64,000 nt of DNA from Lojkania enalia (Eukaryota; Ascomycota; Dothideomycetes; Pleosporales). Shown one piece after another: positions 58,501 to 64,000 of the stretch (position 1 is the stretch's first letter; every line of letters begins with the position of its first letter). Below the pieces are notes generated by a model that had not been told where the DNA came from, did not search any database, and worked only from the letters and a program-made list of their open reading frames with translations. Where the stretch lies: the NCBI GenBank assembly GCA_010094045.1, contig ML986786.1:1-64000 (forward strand). The letters are read 5' to 3'. Position numbers and translations under genes: made by a program.

Positions 58501-61500
58501 CCATGCGAAGCGGCGTGCTTCGTTCTCGGAGATGATAGCACATCGTACAAGCGGCTTGCCCAGACCAATTCCTTCCTTTTTGTGGACTTCTTGATACTCA
58601 CTAACACTAGTGTAATGAGGCCATTGAACATTGTCATCAATAATGACCTGTACAAGTCCCTGATCCGCAAGGTCCACAATCCTGGAACGCAGGATTGGAG
58701 TCGTTCTCAGCACCTCCTCCCACGCGCGTTGAAATCGTGAGAGGTCAACTAAGGTTCGTAAAGGCAGAATATACTGAGCAGTATAGTCGCCAGATCTTTT
58801 TGCCGTGAGCGCTAGAAGACCTTCTTGTAGCGGAGTGCACGGAAAGATGTCTTGGATTTGAGCAAGGTCGACTTGACACAGTCTTGCGGTTTGTTCCAAC
58901 AGCTTTGTTGAATCCTTTGTGATATTGAGCAATGAGAATGGAGGTATTTCGTCCTCCTCGAGACCGGAGACCTGGCCTGTCGAATTTGCCATGTCTCGAA
59001 GTATAGGCCGCTTGAAGATGCTTTTGACGGTTAAATGAAGCCCTTCCTTACGAGCCAGGCCTACTAGTTTCATGGCTCTGATTGAATCTCCTCCAATCTG
59101 GAAGAAGTTATGATCTATTCTGATGGTGTCTGACGCCTTGACACCGAGCACTTGAGCCCAGAGGCTTCGCAATTGCTGCTCTGTATCTGTATAGGGCTGT
59201 TGGGGTCTGCCAGTGCCAGAACTGAGCGACATAATCTGCTCGAATGTCAGATCCTGCCCAATTTCACGGAGCCGGCGACGATCAGCTTTTCCGGTAGTCG
59301 TTATAGGCAACTCCTTCAGCATCAGGTAGGCAGATGGAATCATATGAACAGGGACCTGCGCCGCTAGCCTTTCATTCACGCCGGCGAGGATGCTGGTGCC
59401 CTGTCCAGTACGGTCGCGCGCACTGTTGTCAGCGTGTCGATCATTGACAACATGAACGAAGACTATGAGGATCGATGTATTGCTTTGGGATGGTGTGAGT
59501 ATCTCAGCGAACACCTGGGCTGGAATGTCGGCAATGGCAATGCTGTTTCGAACGTGATACTCGACGTCGCCGAGCTCTACTCTCTGCCCGTTGATCTTGA
59601 CTTGAGCATTATTGCGGCCAACGAAGGTTATGGTCCCATCAGGCTCATATCTCACTAGGTCCCCAGTCTTATACAATCGACCACAACGACCAGGGTGACC
59701 TACGGCGCCAGATGAGGCATCGTGCGGCATTCCGCGGACAAGCCAAGGAGGATTTTCAATGAAAGCTTCTTGTGTTCTTGACGCATCTCCAATGTAACCG
59801 GCCCCGATGAGAGGACCCTCCAGCAGAAGCTCTCCAACAACACCGATTGGTACAAGCTTGTCGTGGTTGGTAGGCTGCACGATCCAAGTGCTCAACCCGA
59901 ATCCGCGGCCGATGTTGCCAACTTTTGCTTCATTCTCGCCGATTTTTGCCAAAGTTGCCTTGACACTGCATTCAGCAGGACCGTAGGTATTGAGAACAGT
60001 CGCTCGTTCAGCCCATTGAGCGCCAATATGTGTAGGCAGGACTTCACCGCTGAACAATATGTGGTTTAGGGCAGGGAGGTCATCCGGTTGTATAGTGCTT
60101 GTAACAGAAGGTGTTAGATCGACAAAGTTCGCTTTGTACTTCAAAAAGGAGCCGGCCAGATTATCCATCGCTTCGGTTTCAGATGGGATGCACAGGCATC
60201 CACCACTAGTCATTGTATGTAAGAAATTCGACCAAGTGACGTCGAAGGCATACTTGACGAAGTCGTACACCCGCGAAGTGCTCTTGAACCCCATGGAAGT
60301 CTGCTGATGTTGGATAGCACTGCTAAAGTTAGAGTGTGTGATGATGACACCTTTGGGCACTCCAGTACTGCCAGATGTGAACACAATATACAGCTGATCC
60401 GAAGGGTCTACCTCTGGCATCTCGACTGCCGGCTCTGCCAGTTGGCTGAGATGCACATCGCTTATGACTACCATGGACTTGTCCGTGAGCTGCTTGGACA
60501 GTTCAGTCTGTGCAACAGACACTAATACCAACAGAGGGTCCACCTGTTGTACGATACTGCGCAGACGCTCTCTGGGAAGAGTGCAGTCTATTGCTAATGA
60601 CGCTGCACCTGCCTTCATGACCGCAAGCATCGATACTGGCATCCATTTTGACTTCTCAAAAAAGAGAGGGACAACGGCCTTAGGTCCCACGCCAAGGCTA
60701 ACCAGATTTCGAGCAAGCTTGCGGGCGGCAGCTTCAAGCTCGCCGTAAGTGAGATCACCATCCCATGCGCATATGGCAGGCGCGCTTGGGTTCCGGCTGA
60801 CTAAATCTGCAATAGCATGGTGTACCAACTTGTCGACAGTTTCCGGGACTACCTTGTTCCAGTTCCAGACATCTCGCAAGTCATCCACACTCGCAGACTG
60901 TGCTGCAGTAAGTTTTGGTAGGGTCCCATGTGTGTCCGTAGGAGGTCCAACAGTTTCAGTGGCCAGTGAGATGATAGTCGACTCTAAGAACGAAATAAAT
61001 CGGCGTGCTTGCTCGGAGTCCATGCAAACTAGACGATATTCTGCAGTCACGCGGATGGCCATTCTTGACTGATTGATGTTGATAGTGATATCGTATTCGG
61101 TTGGATCACGCCAATCAACTTCGATAAAATGTATCCCCTGGTGCACTGGATATTGCTCATCCACGCAATCTTCATCTTTCTGAAAGGACATAATGGTATT
61201 AAACAGTGGCGACAGTCCAAGCTCGTGCTGGATTTCTGCGACGGAGCAGTGCTGAAATGCCATATCTTCCAAGACTTGCTCATAGACATAGTGCACCAAG
61301 CCCCTCTCATCCTGTTTGTCAAGGTCTGCACGGCAGATCATCATATTTGCATAGGCACCGATAGACTGATCGATGCCTTTAACAGGCAGTTGACGCCCAG
61401 AGGCCAGATATCCGAAACAGACTCTGTTAGAAGCGACATAAGCCGATAGCACTAAAGCCCAAGCGCTTTGGAAGAAACTGGCCAGCGTGACGGCTTGCGA

Positions 61501-64000
61501 TTTGCAAAATCGCTCAACAAGCTTGAGTGTTTCCGCTCTGATTTCAAGGCATGCGACACCATTCGGCTGAGAGCTTGTAGCTGGTGTGCAGCCCCTAAGA
61601 TGAGGAAATGCACAAGGTTCCACATTCGACAGCTTTGCCTTCCAGTACGTCGTCCTCTCGATGCTTGAACGGGCTGTTAAGGCCAACGTGAAATCTCGAT
61701 TGACATCTCGAAGTTCCCGAACATCAAGACCTCCTGAATATGCTTGCACCCAGTCCTTTATAGTGATAACAGTCGAGGCGCCATCGCATATGGCATGACT
61801 AATCTCAATCTGGCATAGGATGTGCGGCTGACCAGAGATAGTACAGAGTGTGAGTCGATGCGGAGGTCGAGGTTGAGCATAGTCGACCCTCGGCAGATGC
61901 TTCATTGTATCGAGCGCTCCTTCGTAGCTCTCACTTTCCACAAGGAGGACGTTGCCACGATGCGAACATAGAACAACGGAGTTGAAGGCACTTTGAGTGG
62001 TATCCATGCTTTCAATGAAAACTGTTCGCAATGCTGAATGGCGTGCGATCAATGCCTGCCAGGCGTCGACGAGTCTACTGATCTCTATGTGATTTGATTC
62101 GCGTGGCACGATCCGCCAGGTCTGAGAAGTCTCGTACGACCCTGTGCCTCTTGTTTGACTTAGTAGGATGCCATCGACCATTGGAAGGCATGGTAGGACG
62201 TCCTCGATGTGAGAGTTATTAACTAGCTCAAGGTGCGGTAAAGTTATGTTCAGCAATTTGTCGAGCCCACGATAATCAAGGCTCAGGAACTGAAAATCAC
62301 ATAAAGTGCGCGACGTAGTCCTTCCACGCAATTCATTGCAAAGAACTTGCAGTGATGGTACGATCTGTGCGGTCCAAGCCAGAATCGAATCTTGGTGGTC
62401 AATGTGACGATTCCAAGCAAAACAAAACTTGGCCACCCCAGCCTCAATGACAACATTGATGTCAAATAGGACGGAAGTTGGCATGTGCGGACTTGCTGCG
62501 GAGACGGCATCATCGAGATTTATGGAATTGAAGAGTGAGTCTGTTCGTTCGAGCTGTTGAAACTGGCCGAGATAGTTGAATTGGACCTCCATGGGAGAGC
62601 TGTGTGCTTGAAAGGCTTTTATGCCATCCGGGTTCAAGAACCTTGAGACCCAGTATGCCAGTCCATTGGTCGGCAGGCTTCTTCGAGCATCTTTGACTAG
62701 TCTTACTGTATGCAAGACGTTATCGTCTGCATTTCGATCCACGTGTAAAGGACTAAGCGTCGTGAACCAGCCCACAGTTCGAGATAGATCGATAGCTACG
62801 TCCGTTAGTGGTTCGCGGCCGTGCCCTTCGTTGAAGATGGTGAGCCCGGCCCGTTCAGGAAATGAGTGGAAAAAAGCATTCCATACTGCAGCTAAAATGA
62901 TATCCACAGGTTCAGAATCAAACGCAGTATTGGAATCCCTGAGTAGCAGTGATGTCGTGGCAACATCCGCTTCAAAAGTCTTCATGATATGGTCGTGGGT
63001 AGTGTTAGGAGTCTGCTCGTTGAAGTTCCAAAAATCCAGGTTATTATGTACCTTATTTTTCGAGAGGACATTCTCCGGTGAAAATTTTAATGATTGTGCT
63101 TCTTCGGCTTGTAGCTGCGTCCAAATCTGGAATGGAGTGTGGGGCATAAGTTCTTTGTCTGACAACAAGGTTTCCAGGTCGTCCAGTATGATCCGCCAGG
63201 AGACTAGGTCAACCACCAGATGATGGGCGACCAGAATGAGATACTGAACGTTTTCAGTGGTCAGGTGATATGTTGCTGCGGCAAAGACTGGGCCCCGCTC
63301 AAAGTTCAGGCTTCGATGGAGCTCTATAACATTCGACTTGATCTGACATAAGCTCTGAGCATCCACAGATTTGAAGTTGAACACAGCTTCTTCTGCCCTA
63401 GGAACGCTTTGCGTCCAGCCACCTTTAGATGCTGTGAAGCGTGCACGAAGCATGGAATGGTGTTGAACAAGTTTGCGCATAGCGATAGACAATCTGTCAG
63501 GAGACATAAAGCGACTTATTTTAACATAGAAGCCTTGGTTGTAGTAGTGTCTTTCGTTGAGATGTTCCTCACGCGGCGCTTGATCAAAGAACCACCTCTG
63601 AATTGGCGCTAGATTGAAGGCCTCGTTAAGAACTTCGGCATATCTCAAGAGAGGTGTCGCGGCATCCATCGAGGCAGAGTCTGCCACAATCCTTAGGGAC
63701 TTGCACTTCAGCAGGCTAGTGACTGAGAGTGTCAGGCCTAAAGTACGGCAGTAAGACGACAGACGCATTGCTGAAATTGAATCACCGCCATTTGCAATAA
63801 ATGAGCGCTCTGTATCAATCTCGGCGGGCGATGAGTTCAGAATATCACTGCAGGCGTTGCGTAGGACATGTTGTTTACGTGTCTCAGGCCCGATAGTCGT
63901 GGACGGGTGACGCATATTGTTAATTTCGGCAACACTCTGCGAGTCTAGACCGGATAACCAGTCTTCTAAGAGATGACGATTGAGCTTTCCCAAAGCGGTG
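41941..64000 (-). CDS. Giant multimodular non-ribosomal peptide synthetase, C-terminal ~7,280 residues (5' end outside window)
   Basis: Role: cytosolic assembly line that activates amino acids as adenylates, tethers them to carrier (T) domains and condenses them; E domains invert L to D. Seen: four exons, 57,430->64,000, 56,791-57,343, 52,895-56,706 and 41,941-52,848, joined by three GT-AG introns. Order: A tail-T-E, C-A-T, C-A-T-E, C-A*-T-E, C-A-T, C-A-T, C-T*. Six of the seven T domains keep GGDS; four A domains keep TSGSTG and TGD. The frame is open for 3,636 codons in the last exon alone, so the gene is not RIP-damaged and probably expressed. Oddities: the A domain of the fourth module seen is vestigial, and the last T has Ala for Ser. 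No thioesterase: release is likely by the terminal C domain, as in other fungal cyclic-peptide synthetases. Product unknown. Confidence 0.95.
43690..46795 (-). other. NRPS module 6: C-A-T
   Basis: C (46,795-45,500): CTPLQEGLLALT and HHALYDGWS (46,383-46,408), the type following a plain T. A (45,460-43,930): WDGDWTYQEL, FTSGSTGTPKA (Gly to Ala at the last position of the P-loop), YGPAECTVK, LYKTGDLVSY, SGKIDRKRLR. By-eye specificity residues D-I-S-D-V-A-M-V-K resemble module 2. T: FLQHGGDSIQAMKL, Ser at 43,753-43,755. Confidence 0.9.
46950..50130 (-). other. NRPS module 5: C-A-T
   Basis: C (50,130-48,760): PCWPMVDGILLSQ, SHAITDG (49,693-49,719), the post-E type. A (48,740-47,170): WDGDWTYQEL, FTSGSTGVPKG (48,190-48,230), YGPCECTP, LYKTGDLVRY, SGKIDRGKLR. 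By-eye specificity residues: D-M-S-L-I-G-H-P-V. T: FIRLGGDSVCAMKL, Ser at 46,996-46,998. Confidence 0.9.
51830..52655 (-). pseudogene. Vestigial adenylation domain inside module 4
   Basis: The remaining A8-A10-side sequence is closest to that of module 3 (shared LVPIG, VRQ-A/S-ACL/VCL and LVGL segments), so the domain arose by duplication and then lost its nucleotide- and substrate-binding core in frame. It cannot make an adenylate on its own. It is a domain-level relic within a live gene, not a separate gene. Confidence 0.85.
52849..52894 (-). other. NRPS intron (46 bp)
   Basis: Donor GTTAGT, acceptor AGGCAG. Phase 0; joins GEDPTE to YDVAISITLG, matching the uninterrupted WRDPTEYDITI of module 2. 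Confidence 0.9.
56707..56790 (-). other. NRPS intron (84 bp)
   Basis: Donor GTAAGC, branch-like GCTGATC, acceptor TCACAG. Phase 1; joins ERRDDL to AGSLRRFRVTHVELTPS in the A domain of module 3. Confidence 0.93.
57344..57429 (-). other. NRPS intron (86 bp)
   Basis: Donor GTAAGC, branch-like CACTAATAC, acceptor CTTCTAG. Phase 0; joins LAHHL to VHLGVG within the A1 motif of module 3. Confidence 0.93.
59040..62235 (-). other. NRPS module 2: C-A-T
   Basis: The C domain (about 62,235-60,900) has CLPMVDGILLSQ and the active-site SHAICDG (61,780-61,806), the type seen after E domains here. The A domain (about 60,900-59,260) has WDGDLTYGEL, FTSGSTGVPKG (about 60,345-60,390), YGPAECS, LYKTGDLV and TTTGKADRRRLR. 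By-eye specificity residues: D-V-S-D-L-S-T-V-K. The T domain has FFQIGGDSIRAMKL, Ser at 59,083-59,085. Confidence 0.9.
62280..64000 (-). other. NRPS module 1 (partial): A-domain tail, T, E
   Basis: The window opens at the A10 end (GKLNRHLLEDW). The T domain carries FIANGGDSISAMRL, with the phosphopantetheine Ser at 63,778-63,780. The E domain (about 63,640-62,290) has HHLVVDLVSW near 63,200-63,228, NEGHGREPL near 62,810 and VGWFTTLSPL near 62,750-62,785, all intact. Predicted to deliver a D-residue to the next C domain. Confidence 0.9.

Larger units (their letters stand above)
54060..58885 (-). other. NRPS module 3: C-A-T-E
   Basis: The C domain (58,885-57,600) has CTPLQEGLLALT and HHALYDG (58,470-58,502), the type following a plain T. 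The A domain (57,580-55,745) is split by two introns and keeps FTSGSTGTPKG, YGPCECTP and TGDLVAY; a Ser/Thr-rich insert of about 35 residues lies in its C-terminal subdomain. By-eye specificity residues: D-V-S-E-I-G-S-P-T. T: FVANGGDSISAMRL, Ser at 55,568-55,570. E (55,430-54,060): HHLVVDLVSW (54,988-55,022), NESHGRD, VGWFTTMYP. Confidence 0.9.

Noticed and set aside
1..64000. CRISPR arrays, rRNA or tRNA genes
   Set aside because: None seen. The tandem repeats found have no unique spacers, and the window is eukaryotic.

Overview
This window is nuclear DNA from a filamentous ascomycete (Pezizomycotina). Three things show this: short GT-AG introns of 46-86 bp with CTRAY-like branch sites, a fungal-type multimodular non-ribosomal peptide synthetase (NRPS), and long AT-rich blocks of transposons mutated in the pattern of repeat-induced point mutation (RIP: C-to-T and G-to-A, TpA-rich, almost no open frames). 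No species is claimed.

Layout. (1) 1-22,649: an AT-rich, gene-empty transposon graveyard. It holds the 3' end of one Ty3/gypsy element (1-1,695) and a structurally complete gypsy element (15,702-22,649: 260-bp LTRs, 5-bp TTAGG target duplication, a 260-N assembly gap inside). It also holds two pogo/Fot1-like DNA transposons, an inverted pair of an unclassified repeat, and a 910-bp TRIM-like mini-LTR element carrying a 14-bp minisatellite. (2) 22,650-25,900: normal-composition DNA with one BTB/POZ-family gene. (3) 25,900-32,130: mixed repeats, with minisatellites, a dispersed repeat family, a dead copia gag and a pogo-like element. (4) 32,900-38,100: a small gene island with a dead extracellular cupredoxin-like gene, an intact small heat-shock protein gene (HSP20), and a TRI12-type MFS transporter gene broken by a frameshift and by a 136-bp MITE. 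(5) 39,143-40,946: a second copy of the pogo-like element, after a 10-N gap, next to an older relative. (6) 41,941-64,000: the last ~7,280 residues of a giant NRPS on the minus strand, whose 5' end lies beyond the window.

The NRPS reads, from N to C terminus, [A tail]-T-E / C-A-T / C-A-T-E / C-A*-T-E / C-A-T / C-A-T / C-T*. A* is a vestigial adenylation domain lacking about 270 codons (core motifs A1-A5) and two catalytic residues. T* is a terminal carrier with Ala in place of the phosphopantetheine Ser. Condensation domains after E domains share one motif set and those after plain T domains share another, so the assembly logic can be read from sequence. The three E-containing modules look like tandem duplicates.

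How the genes fit together: the NRPS would make a peptide with some D-residues and probably release it through the terminal C domain, as no thioesterase is seen. The only possible partner visible is the MFS transporter, and it appears dead. The rest of any biosynthetic cluster would have to lie to the right of the window. The NRPS borders repeat-rich DNA, a common setting for fast-evolving secondary-metabolism genes.
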